DNA of 46,308 nucleotides from Candidatus Hinthialibacteria bacterium OLB16 (lineage in GTDB: Bacteria; Hinthialibacterota; Hinthialibacteria; OLB16). The translations under genes were made by a program, and so were the position numbers. The stretch covers positions 1-46,308 of the forward strand of contig LMZT01000091.1 of NCBI GenBank assembly GCA_001567115.1. The letters are read 5' to 3'. The notes under the pieces were generated by a model. It was not told where the DNA came from. It worked only from the letters and a program-made list of their open reading frames with translations, and ran no database searches. Shown piece after piece: positions 18,194 through 27,735 of this stretch (its first letter is position 1; the number at the start of each line of letters is the position of its first letter).

Positions 18194-20752
18194 ATGAAGA
18201 AAATCCACGAATTTACTGTCATTCCTTCCCTACCCACTCGTCTGGCTCGCCTTTATGATATTGCCTATAACCTGTGGTGGACCTGGGACAGCGAAGCCAT
18301 CGAGCTGTGGCGACGACTCGATTTCGATCTCTGGGAAGTGGTTTACCACAACCCGATTCGCCTTCTGGGCAATATTCCACAGGAAAAACTCCAGGCTCTC
18401 TCCGAAGACGACAGTTTTCTCGCTCACATGGATCGTGTCACCTCCCGCCTCGATTCCTATCTGAGCTCGACCTCCTGGTTCGACACACGTTATAGCGATC
18501 GGGACAACCGAACCATTGCCTATTTTTCTTTTGAGTATGGCCTGGCTGAATCCTTTCCGATCTACTCTGGAGGGCTTGGCATTCTCTCCGGGGATCACCT
18601 CAAGTCTGCCAGTGATCTGGGGCTGCCGCTGGTTGGAGTGGGCCTGCTGTACCGTCGCGGATATTTCCGCCAGTACCTGAACACGGATGGATGGCAGCAG
18701 GAATACCTCCCCCCCATCGATGTTTTTTCCCTCCCGATCGAGCTGCAGACCGAATCCACAGGGAATCCCCTGATCATAAAAGTCCGCATTGGGAAGCATG
18801 ATGTTTCCTGCCAGTGCTGGAAAGTTCGTGTCGGCAGGGTTTCCCTCTACCTGCTCGATACGAATCTGCCTGAAAACACCCCGGAAGACCGTGAAATTAC
18901 ATCGCAGTTGTATGGTGGTGATACCGATCTTCGAATCCGCCAGGAGATGGTCCTGGGTGTCGGAGGATATCGCGCGCTTCGAAAGCTGGGATTCAACCCG
19001 GCTGTGTGCCACATGAATGAAGGACATGCGGCCTTCCAGGGGCTGGAGCGGATTCGGGAGGCAATCGCCGAAGAAAAACTGACGTTCGATGAAGCCAGGA
19101 TTGCGACCTCTTCAGGCAATGTTTTCACCACACATACCCCGGTTCCGGCGGGAAACGACCGTTTCCCCAGCGACCGTATCCTCGATTATTTTGCCGAATT
19201 CATTACGGAGCTGGGTTTAACGGTCGACAAATTCCTTGGGCTTGGGCGGGAAGACGAAAATGACCCGGGAGAAATGTTCTGCATGACAGTCCTGGCCCTC
19301 AAGCTCTCGGCGCATTCCAACGGAGTCAGCCTGCTGCATGGATCGGTCTCCCGGAACATGTGGAAAAGGTTATGGCCTGAAGCTCCGGTGTCTGAGATTC
19401 CAATCACGGCCATAACCAATGGGATCCATATTCGCACCTGGCTTTCCGGGGAGATGGCGGCACTTTTCGATCGGTACCTGGGAGTGCGCTGGTGGAGCGA
19501 CCCGGTTGATACCAGTGTCTGGGAACGGGTGGACCGGATACCGGATGCGGAATTGTGGCGCACTCACGAGAGGCGTGCCGAGCGCCTGGTCTCTTTTGTC
19601 CGCAAACGCCTTCGGGAACAGCTGATCCGAAGGGGATTGCCTTCTTCGGAGATCAAGCTGGCCGATGAGGTTCTCGATCCGGATCGCCTGACCATCGGGT
19701 TTGCCAGGCGTTTCGCTTCCTACAAGCGGGGGACACTCCTTTTCAAAGATCCAGAAAGATTAGCAAAGATCCTTGACCATCCGGAGCGTCCGGTACAAAT
19801 CATATTCGCCGGCAAGGCCCATCCTGCCGATCATCCCGGCAAAGAACTGATCCGCCAGATCGTCCACTTCTGCCGTCAGCAGGAATTCCGCCACCATGTG
19901 GTCTTCCTGGAAGATTACGATATCGATATCGCCCGTTACCTGGTCCAGGGAGTGGATGTCTGGCTGAACACACCACGCAGGCCTCTCGAAGCCAGTGGCA
20001 CCAGCGGGATGAAAGCTGCGGCGAATGGTGTTCTGCACTTGAGCATTCCAGATGGCTGGTGGAATGAGGCTTATGAAGGCGATAATGGCTGGAGCATCGG
20101 TTCCGGTGAGAATTATAACGATCCGGAATATCAGGATCGCATCGAGAGTGAAACTCTGTATGAGCTGCTCGAAAAGGACATAGTCCCATTGTTTTACGAA
20201 CGCGGCCGTGATGATCTTCCGCGAGGGTGGATACAGAGGATGAAACGCTGCCTGATCACCCTCTGCCCGAAATTCAACACGAACCGGATGCTGCTCGATT
20301 ATGCGGAAAAGTTTTATTTCCCTTCGACTGACCGTTATCATGCCTTGACCGCAGACCATTTCAAAACCGCCCGGATTGCTGCGGAATGGGAGAAGAGGGT
20401 GCTGGGCCACTGGAAACAGGTTCAAATCGTTTCAGTAGCGTGTGACGCTGAGAATCAAGTAGTGCAGGTTGACCAGCAGGTTTCTATCGAGGTTGAGATC
20501 AACCTGAGTGACCTGCATCCAGAGGATATCAGTGCACAGATTTATTATGGACGCATGAGCTCGGAGGGTGAAATCCTGAATGGGAAAGTTCATGTTCTCC
20601 AGTATGCAGACCGGCAGCCCAACGGAAACGCTCTTTTCAAAGGCACCATTCGTTGCCGTAATAGTGGACGGTTTGGTTTTTCGGCCCGTGTGGTCGCCAG
20701 TCATCCGGATCTCCCTCTTCAGGACCGGATGAAAAACCTGACCTGGGGATAA
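18194..20752 (+). CDS. glgP: alpha-glucan phosphorylase, GT35, distant (DUF3417-containing) subfamily
   Basis: This enzyme releases glucose-1-phosphate from glycogen or maltodextrins using phosphate and pyridoxal phosphate. It belongs to the archaeal/Thermotoga-type branch, in which a DUF3417 domain (residues 1-105, with NLWWTWD) precedes the catalytic core. The PLP lysine is Lys607 in GTSGMKAAANG, and the region DGWWNEAYEGDNGW after it is typical of this subfamily. At 852 residues it is complete. GAGAGG lies 5 bases before the ATG. It is followed after 14 bases by the NulO synthetase gene, so it may share a transcript with the glycan operon, although its link to that pathway is only positional. 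A second phosphorylase of the classical type lies at 35800-38325. Confidence 0.93.
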   Translation: MKKIHEFTVIPSLPTRLARLYDIAYNLWWTWDSEAIELWRRLDFDLWEVVYHNPIRLLGNIPQEKLQALSEDDSFLAHMDRVTSRLDSYLSSTSWFDTRYSDRDNRTIAYFSFEYGLAESFPIYSGGLGILSGDHLKSASDLGLPLVGVGLLYRRGYFRQYLNTDGWQQEYLPPIDVFSLPIELQTESTGNPLIIKVRIGKHDVSCQCWKVRVGRVSLYLLDTNLPENTPEDREITSQLYGGDTDLRIRQEMVLGVGGYRALRKLGFNPAVCHMNEGHAAFQGLERIREAIAEEKLTFDEARIATSSGNVFTTHTPVPAGNDRFPSDRILDYFAEFITELGLTVDKFLGLGREDENDPGEMFCMTVLALKLSAHSNGVSLLHGSVSRNMWKRLWPEAPVSEIPITAITNGIHIRTWLSGEMAALFDRYLGVRWWSDPVDTSVWERVDRIPDAELWRTHERRAERLVSFVRKRLREQLIRRGLPSSEIKLADEVLDPDRLTIGFARRFASYKRGTLLFKDPERLAKILDHPERPVQIIFAGKAHPADHPGKELIRQIVHFCRQQEFRHHVVFLEDYDIDIARYLVQGVDVWLNTPRRPLEASGTSGMKAAANGVLHLSIPDGWWNEAYEGDNGWSIGSGENYNDPEYQDRIESETLYELLEKDIVPLFYERGRDDLPRGWIQRMKRCLITLCPKFNTNRMLLDYAEKFYFPSTDRYHALTADHFKTARIAAEWEKRVLGHWKQVQIVSVACDAENQVVQVDQQVSIEVEINLSDLHPEDISAQIYYGRMSSEGEILNGKVHVLQYADRQPNGNALFKGTIRCRNSGRFGFSARVVASHPDLPLQDRMKNLTWG

Positions 20753-20766
20753 GGCACAGAACCTGA

Positions 20767-22452
20767 ATGGCGACACTGAAACCCCTTCAAGCCCTGGCGG
20801 TGATCCCTGCACGGGGAGGCTCCAAAGGCATTCCGAGGAAGAATATCCGGGAACTGCATGGAAAACCCTTGTTGTGGTACACGGTGACTGCTGCCTTGGA
20901 GAGCGGATGTTTCGAGGATGTGGTCGTGAGCACCGACCATGATGAGATTGCCCACATTGCCGAGGAGTCCGGAGCGTTAGTCCATCACAGAGCAGCTGAC
21001 CTTGCCGGGGATGAAGTCACTCTGGATGCCGTCATCTATGATGCAGTCCAGGGAAAAGGCAGACAGTACGAGGTCGTCGCCACCCTCCAGCCGACTGCGC
21101 CATTACTGCGAGCGGAAACACTCCGGAAGGCATTCGATCATATCAGAGACAATCCCCACATCGACACACTGATATCGGTGGTGAATGATCCCAGGCTTTC
21201 CTGGATTGAACAGGAGGGCCGGATTGTCCCCAATTACACAGCGAGAGTGAACCGCCAATATCTCCCGCCGCTTTATCGTGAAACCGGAGCATTCTTCCTC
21301 TCCCGGACGCGCTGTGTCACCCCCACAAGCCGCTTTGGAAATGAGGTGGCTGTGTTTGAGATCAGCCCCGAAGAGGCCATCGACATCGACACCATGCAGG
21401 ACTGGTGGATTGTGGAGAAGTATCTGGAGCGCCGACGGATTGCGATCCGTGTGGATGGATCACGGCCGATCGGCTTCGGCCATATCTACCGGATGCTCCT
21501 GCTGGCGAATCGGATGCTCGATCACCAGGTGCATTTCTTCCTGGATGAGAGCCAGGAAGAGGCGGTTTCAATGATTCGGAATGCCTTTTATCCGCATACT
21601 GCCACTCCACGTGGAGAATTAATCTCTCAACTGATCACACATCAGCCGGATATTGTCATTCTCGATATCCTCGATACCTCAGCTGAGGAAGTCATGCAGC
21701 TGCGGGAAAAGGGAATTTTTGTGGTTTCGTTTGAGGATCTTGGCGCAGGGATGGCGCATACTCACCTGACCATCAATGCCCTTTACGAAAGCACCATTCC
21801 TTATCTGCATGTTCACAGTGGCCAGGACTACTACTGTCTGCGGGAAGAATTCACCCACACGTCTCCAATCACGATCAAGGAGAAGGTCGATCATCTGGTG
21901 ATCACTTTTGGAGGTTCAGACCCCACCAACCAGACCCTGCGCTGTGTTCGGGCACTGGCGGATTTCCTGCCAGGGTGTGCAACCAGGGTCACTCTCATCC
22001 TGGGATTGGGTTACCCGGCTGAAGCCGAAGAGGAGTTAAGGAGGTTTCTCGAAAGCAGCCCTCTGTCCGGCTGGGTGACTATCAAACGTCATGTGCTTTC
22101 GATGGCAAGTGAATTCAAAGCCGCCGATCTGGTCATCACCTCCTGTGGGAGAACTATGTATGAGATCGCCTCTCTCGGGGTTCCGGCGATTCTCATTGCG
22201 CAAAATCGGCGTGAGATGCAGCATACCTTCGGCCATTCTGAAAATGGCTTTGCAAACCTGGGGCTGGGAACTGAATTAAGTGATGAAGTATTATTGCGAA
22301 CCGTGCGAGAATTGGGTGAACAGTGGGAGTTGCGCCGTGAAATGCAGCGCAGAATGCTGTCATCGGATTTCCGAAATGGGCTGGACCGGGTCTATCGCCT
22401 GATCATGGATACATACTGGAAGACAACCGGCAGGAACAGAAAGCGAGGGTAA
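20767..22452 (+). CDS. fusion of CMP-nonulosonate cytidylyltransferase (NeuA/PseF-like) and PseG-like UDP-sugar hydrolase
   Basis: Residues 1-225 are an acylneuraminate cytidylyltransferase, which activates a nine-carbon sugar acid with CTP: ARGGSKGIPRKN at 15-26 binds CTP and the DIDT motif at 206-209 matches the metal-binding aspartates. From about 226 to 550 follows a GT-B-like UDP-sugar hydrolase of the PseG type, which removes UDP from the dideoxy-diamino-hexose precursor: RVDGS, IGFGH with the predicted catalytic His239, GGSD at 382-385 and SCGRTMYE at 459-466. In pseudaminic acid pathways these are separate enzymes acting before and after the PEP condensation. The fusion places both in one chain and points to a Pse- or Leg-like sugar rather than plain Neu5Ac. 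The synthase gene follows after 3 bases. Confidence 0.88.
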   Translation: MATLKPLQALAVIPARGGSKGIPRKNIRELHGKPLLWYTVTAALESGCFEDVVVSTDHDEIAHIAEESGALVHHRAADLAGDEVTLDAVIYDAVQGKGRQYEVVATLQPTAPLLRAETLRKAFDHIRDNPHIDTLISVVNDPRLSWIEQEGRIVPNYTARVNRQYLPPLYRETGAFFLSRTRCVTPTSRFGNEVAVFEISPEEAIDIDTMQDWWIVEKYLERRRIAIRVDGSRPIGFGHIYRMLLLANRMLDHQVHFFLDESQEEAVSMIRNAFYPHTATPRGELISQLITHQPDIVILDILDTSAEEVMQLREKGIFVVSFEDLGAGMAHTHLTINALYESTIPYLHVHSGQDYYCLREEFTHTSPITIKEKVDHLVITFGGSDPTNQTLRCVRALADFLPGCATRVTLILGLGYPAEAEEELRRFLESSPLSGWVTIKRHVLSMASEFKAADLVITSCGRTMYEIASLGVPAILIAQNRREMQHTFGHSENGFANLGLGTELSDEVLLRTVRELGEQWELRREMQRRMLSSDFRNGLDRVYRLIMDTYWKTTGRNRKRG

Positions 22453-22455
22453 TCC

Positions 22456-23541
22456 TTGGAACTGAATGGCAAGAAACTGGCAAATAGCAGTCTTGACCCT
22501 TATGTCATTGCAGAGATCGGAGTGAACTATTATGACATCGCACGCAAGGAGGGTATTTCACCGCTTGAAGCTGCTGAGAGGATGATCCTCGCCGCACATG
22601 AAGCAGGAGCGGATGCCGCCAAATTTCAGACCTATAAATCGGAAAAGATTGCATCACGCCACTCCCCGGCTTACTGGGATACCACCAAGGAAACCAGTGC
22701 TTCACAGTACGATCTTTTCAAGAAGCACGACCATTTTGGAGAGGCGGAATACCGCCATCTGGCGGACTTTGCCCGCGAACATGGGACAACTTTTCTTTCA
22801 ACTCCGTTCGACCTGGAAGCAGTCGATTTTTTAGATGAAATCATCCCTGTATTCAAAATCGCCTCGGCGGATATCACCAATATTCCGCTGCTGGAAAAAA
22901 TTGCAGAGAAGAAAAAGCCGATCCTGCTGGCAGTGGGAGCCTCTTCGATTGCCGATATCCGCAGCGCTCTCGATAAGATCCATGAGGTCAACCCGGAAGC
23001 CGAAATTGCCCTTCTTCAGTGTATTCTGAATTATCCGACTCTTCCTCCCAATGCCAACCTTGGGATGATCCAGGGGATTCAGGATGCTTTTCCTGGATAT
23101 CCGGTTGGCTATTCAGACCACACGGAACCTTCTGAAGATATGCTCGAGGTGATCATGGCGGTCCTGTCAGGCGCCTGCATTGTCGAAAAACACTTCACCC
23201 TCGATAAAAGGCTTCCGGGGAATGATCACTACCATGCAATGGATCCAGCCGATCTGAAGAAGTTCAAGGACCAGGTGAATCGGTGCCGGGTTCTGTATGG
23301 CAGCCGTGAAAAAAGAATCCTTCCCTCCGAAGAACCGGCTGTGAAATATGCCCGCCGCAGCATTGTGTTGAAGGCGGCAGTGCGCCATGGGGAGCGGATT
23401 ACATCAGACCACCTGATCATGAAACGGCCCGGAACGGGAATTCCTCCGACAGAGCTTCAGAAGGTGGTTGGAATGGTTGTCAATCGCGATCTCGAGGAAG
23501 ATACGATTCTTCTTTGGGAGCACCTGGAGAAAGGGGCCTGA
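22456..23541 (+). CDS. N-acetylneuraminate/pseudaminate/legionaminate synthase family protein
   Basis: This TIM-barrel enzyme condenses a six-carbon amino sugar with phosphoenolpyruvate to make a nonulosonic acid. Motifs include AEIGVN (19-24), AKFQTYK (55-61), STPFD, FKIASADITN, YSDHT and VEKHFTLD, and the C-terminal SAF (antifreeze-like) domain spans about 295-361 with the ARRSIV entry. The start is a TTG with GAGGG six bases upstream. NeuB, LegI and PseI cannot be separated reliably by eye; the PseG-like domain in the gene before it favours PseI or LegI. The 3' end overlaps the next gene by about 28 bases. Confidence 0.92.
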   Translation: MELNGKKLANSSLDPYVIAEIGVNYYDIARKEGISPLEAAERMILAAHEAGADAAKFQTYKSEKIASRHSPAYWDTTKETSASQYDLFKKHDHFGEAEYRHLADFAREHGTTFLSTPFDLEAVDFLDEIIPVFKIASADITNIPLLEKIAEKKKPILLAVGASSIADIRSALDKIHEVNPEAEIALLQCILNYPTLPPNANLGMIQGIQDAFPGYPVGYSDHTEPSEDMLEVIMAVLSGACIVEKHFTLDKRLPGNDHYHAMDPADLKKFKDQVNRCRVLYGSREKRILPSEEPAVKYARRSIVLKAAVRHGERITSDHLIMKRPGTGIPPTELQKVVGMVVNRDLEEDTILLWEHLEKGA

Positions 23542-24692
23542 GCCAGGCTGAAGACCCTCCTGTGTATGTCCTTCTGACCGGTTGTAAAAAGAATGCGGGA
23601 GATTTTCTTATCGCTCATGCGGCCAGAGAACTGCTTTCGAAATATGCCCCCTGCAAGGAATTCAAAGAGCTTCCATCCTGGCTTCCAGTCACCTCTCATC
23701 TGGATATCATTCGGTCTTCCAAAGCATTGCTGTTGTGTGGCGGGCCGGCATTTCAATCCGGCCTGGGAACAACCATTTACCCGATCACTCAGGATCTCGA
23801 AAGAATAACAGTCCCGATCATTTCCTTCGGCCTGGGATGGAAGGCTTTCCCAGGTGATGAGTTCGACAGAAAAACAGTCCAGCCACCCGCTTCAGCGCAA
23901 CTCCTGCTCGATCGAATCCGGAATGATTACAGGTATGCGGGGTGCCGTGATTATCTGACATTGAGTGTGCTGAAGCGCTGGGGGATCCGGAATGCCGTCA
24001 TGACAGGCTGCCCTGCCTGGTATGACCCGCAGTGGTTCGATCAACCGCCTCGGATTCCTGAAAAGATCCGGAACGTTGCCGTCACTCCGGCAGAGCTTCC
24101 ACGGTTTAACCATCAAAGCAAAGAACTGCTGCAACTCGTGCGCGACCTGTTTCCCGAAGCACGGAGAACCTGTTCCTTCCATCGCGGCTGGGTGCGTGAT
24201 GAACACACCACCGGGGCACATGCGGAGAATGCGCTTGATCTGAAGGCCTATGCCGAAAAGGCCGGGTTTGAATGCCAGGATATTTCCGGCAGTGTCGAGG
24301 GGATGCTTCGTTATGAGGACTATGATCTTCATATCGGTTACCGGGTTCATGCGCACCTGAAGTTTTTATCAGCTCGAAAGCCTTCATTTCTGATTGCAGA
24401 GGATGGAAGAGGGCGTGGCGCACTCGAAGCCACATCATCCTGTGGAGTTTGTGGGTGGCAAACCTCACTGCCGGCTGCCTGTTGTGAATCCCTTTTTCCA
24501 TCAGGAAAGATGCCCCGTTTTGTGCGCCGCCGGTTTGGTGCATATCGTGTGCCTCAGGAAGCCATCCCCTGTCTGGGAGAAATGATCGAACAGGAAATCA
24601 CCCAGGGATTTCCACGCCATCAGGGGAGCCTGGCAGTTATCGATGCGACCCGCACGAAGATGCTCGAAATGATCCGGGCCATGCCTTCCTGA
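23514..24692 (+). CDS. polysaccharide pyruvyl transferase family protein
   Basis: The fold is that of the PS_pyruv_trans family (CsaB, WcaK, GumL): an N-terminal segment LLTGCKKNAGDFLI, a LLLCGGPAFQSG loop, and the C-terminal signature YRVHAHLKFLSARKPSFLI with its conserved histidine. Members transfer a pyruvyl ketal from PEP to sugars of the cell wall or exopolysaccharide; some act in other ways. Position between the NulO synthase and the flippase suggests a tailoring role on the surface glycan. The start is uncertain: a TTG at 23514 with AGGAAG upstream is used, while a GTG at 23562 would begin directly at the first strand. Confidence 0.85.
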   Translation: MGAPGERGLSQAEDPPVYVLLTGCKKNAGDFLIAHAARELLSKYAPCKEFKELPSWLPVTSHLDIIRSSKALLLCGGPAFQSGLGTTIYPITQDLERITVPIISFGLGWKAFPGDEFDRKTVQPPASAQLLLDRIRNDYRYAGCRDYLTLSVLKRWGIRNAVMTGCPAWYDPQWFDQPPRIPEKIRNVAVTPAELPRFNHQSKELLQLVRDLFPEARRTCSFHRGWVRDEHTTGAHAENALDLKAYAEKAGFECQDISGSVEGMLRYEDYDLHIGYRVHAHLKFLSARKPSFLIAEDGRGRGALEATSSCGVCGWQTSLPAACCESLFPSGKMPRFVRRRFGAYRVPQEAIPCLGEMIEQEITQGFPRHQGSLAVIDATRTKMLEMIRAMPS

Positions 24693-24712
24693 GACAGGAT
24701 GACCAGAAAACA

Positions 24713-26213
24713 GTGACTCAATCACTCGGCAGGAAGCTCTTTGGCGCAGGGGGGAATTTACACCCTGTCCCGTTTACTGAACCAGGCCAGCCGTCTGGTT
24801 CTGCTGCCAGTCTATGCTTTGCTCGGAAAGGATGGAGTGGGGCTGATCGGGTTGATGTGGTCGGTGGGTTCGTTTCTGGGATTTATCTATGCCCAGGGGC
24901 TTCATGGGGCCTGGTTTCGTTTCCGATTCGACCGGAACCATCAGGATTCGATCCGTGAGCTCGAAACCACCGTCATCTGGTACCTGGTGTTCAGTGGTTT
25001 GTGCGGGGTTCTGATCCTCTGTTTTCTCGGGCCTTTCATCGCACCCTATGTCACCCCGGATGTGAATTTCTATCCGCTTGGCCTGCTGACAGCCATATCA
25101 GCCGCCTTGCTCGTTTTTCCTGGATTATATGAACGAAAACTCCAGGCGGAACTGCGCCCGATTCCTTATGCGATTTTTACAGGAGGGCGGACAGTTCTGA
25201 CGCTGATCGTCATCCTCATTTTCATTCTTGGATTCAAACGGGGTGCGCCCGGAAAGATCGAGGCGGATACATTTTCGGCAGTTATCCTTGCCGGGATTTC
25301 CATTTATCTGATTCGTCCGGGAGGGATGAATTCCTTTTCGAAAACCACACTATACCAATGTCTCTCTTACGGGCTTCCTCTGCTTCCTCACTCCCTGGCC
25401 GGCCTGACCAACGAAATGGTGGACCGGATTCTGATCAATAGAATTCTCGGCCTCTCGGCGACTGGTGTATACACCATGGGATATAACCTGGCTTCGGTTT
25501 CGGTCATGGTGGCGACCACCCTGAACCAGGCTTACAGCCCTCTCTTCATCCGGACTGTCAGAGACTTTGAAGAGGCATCCCCTGAAAGCAGAACAGCGGC
25601 ACAGGTTAAAATCTGCCGTGCCGGCCTTCAGATGGTCACTGCAGTGGGATGTATTGCACTTCTCCTCGCAATCGGATCCCGTGAAGCTTTGATGCTCCTG
25701 CCAGGCAAAGATTTCGATGAATCCTGGAGGGTGGTGCCTCCGGTGGCTGCCGCAGGTGTCGCGCTTGCAGCCTATTTCGTTTTCTCTCAGTCGATCGTGT
25801 ACAGCACTGCCCACATCGGCCGGCTGGCGAGAATCAGCATCGCAGCTGCATTGATCAACATCCTGGCCAATCTGATTCTGCTGCCAGCAACCGGCAGTTA
25901 CCTCGGGGCTGCCTGGGCCACACTCATCTCCAATACCTCGATGATGCTGGGAGCATTATGGCTTGGACAACGATCGTTTCCGGTTCCGCATGAATGGAAA
26001 AAATGGCTGCTGTCCACTTTCTGGATCGGAGCCGGGCTGACTGCCCTGTACCAGCTGGACAGCCACCTCGACTCACTCTCGATCCGCCTTGCCTGTAAAC
26101 TGGCCGCCGGGATGTGTGCCGGGACCGCCTTGCTTGCCAGCACCGGAATCAAAGCTTCACAGATCGGGAGCCTTGGATCTTTTCAGGATATGAAAATGGA
26201 TAAGATGCCATGA
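24713..26213 (+). CDS. polysaccharide flippase (Wzx/MurJ-like, MOP superfamily)
   Basis: A very hydrophobic protein with about 12-14 predicted transmembrane segments, of the O-antigen/polysaccharide exporter group that flips lipid-linked saccharides to the periplasm. Characteristic segments are SRLLNQASRLVLLPVY in the first helix, YGLPLLPHSLAG, DRILINRILG and TGVYTMGYNLAS. A continuous frame starts only at a TTG at 24741. A GTG at 24713 followed by GRKLF joins it smoothly if one G in the pair near 24743-24744 is extra, giving 499 residues. The stop overlaps the acyltransferase start as ATGA. Its substrate is presumably the NulO-bearing glycan made by the neighbours. Confidence 0.85.
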
Positions 26214-26716
26214 TCGGAATCAGACGGACATTCAAAAAAATGCTTCGTTCCTACCGGACCTGGGCGGTGCGGAAAAAAGCGCGTTCCTGCGGAGGCATCC
26301 TGCGAGTCGGCGGGCCTGTTGCCCTGAATGACAACACCTTTCTGGGGAACAATGTCAACTTCAACGGGCTTCGCATCGAAGGCCGCGGGAAAGTCACTAT
26401 TGGCGATAATTTTCATTCAGGTACTGAATGCCTCTTCATTACACAGATCCACAACTATGATACGGGAAAAGCAATTCCCTATGATTCAACATACATTTTG
26501 AAGGATATCCATATCGAGGAAAACGTCTGGCTGGGGAGCAGGGTCATCATCCTGGGAGGAGTGAGGATCGGGGAGGGGGCTATCATTCAGGCTGGCTCCT
26601 GTGTGGTATCCGACATTCCACGATGTGCGATCGCCGGAGGCCATCCAGCGAAGGTTTTCAAATATCGGGACATCGAGCATTACGAACGCCTTAAGAAAGA
26701 AGGGAAATTCCATTGA
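26210..26716 (+). CDS. left-handed beta-helix (hexapeptide-repeat) O-acyltransferase
   Basis: The 168-residue protein has the hexapeptide repeats of the LbH/maltose-acetyltransferase-like group: GKVTIGDNFH, ENVWLGSRVIILGGVRIGEGAIIQAGS, and the closing AIAGGHPAKVFKYR that binds acetyl-CoA. The histidine in the FITQIHNYD segment fits the catalytic position. Such enzymes O- or N-acetylate sugars. As the last gene of the glycan operon, translationally coupled to the flippase by ATGA, it probably decorates the same polymer. The product is cytoplasmic, expected to be a trimer, and has a basic N-terminus. Confidence 0.88.
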   Translation: MIGIRRTFKKMLRSYRTWAVRKKARSCGGILRVGGPVALNDNTFLGNNVNFNGLRIEGRGKVTIGDNFHSGTECLFITQIHNYDTGKAIPYDSTYILKDIHIEENVWLGSRVIILGGVRIGEGAIIQAGSCVVSDIPRCAIAGGHPAKVFKYRDIEHYERLKKEGKFH

Positions 26717-26764
26717 GGTTGATACTTCGGTTCTGGATTGAGCAGGCGCGGCAGTGCCCTCAGG

Positions 26765-27284
26765 TCAATCCGGAGGGATGTAAGCAGGGTTTGGCTTCAG
26801 CTGTCCGATCCGGATCCTGTCTTCAGGTCTGATTCCCTTTTTTTTGAACCAGCCACGGTTCATTTCGAGTGCGTAGCGTGCTTTTCGCTTCGAGCGGACC
26901 GGAGATTCATCCAGCGGAATCATATCTTCGATGTTGGTGATCACACCGCCTTCATCGACATAAGCGATCGATAAGGGAATGAATGTGTTCTGCATCCAGA
27001 AGCGCCGGAAATCAGTCTCGGGAAAAGCGAACCACATTCCGGCATCGGCAGGCATTTCCTTGCGGAACATCAACCCGAGCTGTTTGCCATATTCATCACC
27101 TGCAACCTCCACCTCGATGGTTGCAGCACCGATTCCTAATGCAATTATCTCGGGCCTTTGGGGATTTTCACCTTTGTAGAAGGCCTGCTCCCATGGGTTG
27201 ATCGAAGGCTGGGGCTGTGGAGGCTGGGAGTTTCCACACCCCAGATTGAGGCTAGAGAAAGAACACGAGGAATAAGCGGTTCAT
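26765..27284 (-). CDS. DUF192 family protein, probably exported, with a frameshift in the signal peptide
   Basis: The DUF192 core is clear: GLMFRKEMP, FWMQNTFIPLSIAYVDE and YALEMNRGW. The function of this family is not established; many members are exported. The unbroken frame has no start codon before a GTG at 27112, inside the domain, yet it is open up to about 27255 with a proline/glutamine-rich linker after LGCGNS. An ATG at 27284 begins a signal-like MNRLFLVFFL in the neighbouring frame that joins this if one base near 27254 is extra, giving 172 residues with a Cys that could be lipidated, though the lipobox (NLGC) is not ideal. Confidence 0.75.
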
Positions 27285-27735
27285 GAGCTGCAGGAGGATC
27301 ATAACCCGATCGAAGCGGCCAATGGAATGATCCTGATGCAGTGCATTAAGAAAAGGCCCGGCGCCGCCTCGCCTTGGCGTCACGTTAAACGGACGCACGA
27401 CGCCGAGCCAAAGTTAGGGGCTGGTCAGTGGAGGATAGATTCCCCCACCGATTACCCAAGCCATTACTGAGCATATCCTGTGCCATTCGATAGCCCTCAG
27501 AAAAATGCCGAAAAGCCTCGAAAAACCTCCAACTCCCATAGAAATCGAGAGAAGAATTTGTCAATATCTGTTACGCATTATGCCTATTCGTTACATATCA
27601 GGTCGTTAATGAATTCGATCATTTCATATTCTGTCTGAATTCCAGTGAAATCCGAATTTCTACTGACTGGCCGAAAAGGTGCAGATAAACTTCTCAGTCG
27701 GGAGAAATCGATGTTCCTTTTGGGAGGCGGATCAG
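27285..27735. other. non-coding stretch upstream of two divergent genes, with a GC-rich imperfect hairpin
   Basis: No convincing gene is seen. CTTGGCGTC and GACGCCGAG (about 27380-27415) can pair over nine positions including one G-T pair, within a block of different base composition from the AT-rich flanks. The block ends in GTTAGGGGC. The remaining part up to 27735 is AT-rich and should contain the promoter of the Asp-box gene. A motif at about 27560 (TTGTCA) is a possible -35 element, without a good -10. Confidence 0.3.

Noticed and set aside
27296-27425. Integron attC-like site
   Set aside because: GTTAGGG resembles a core site but does not fit GTTRRRY at the last base, no matching RYYYAAC inverse core or paired L boxes were found, and there is no cassette array or integrase.
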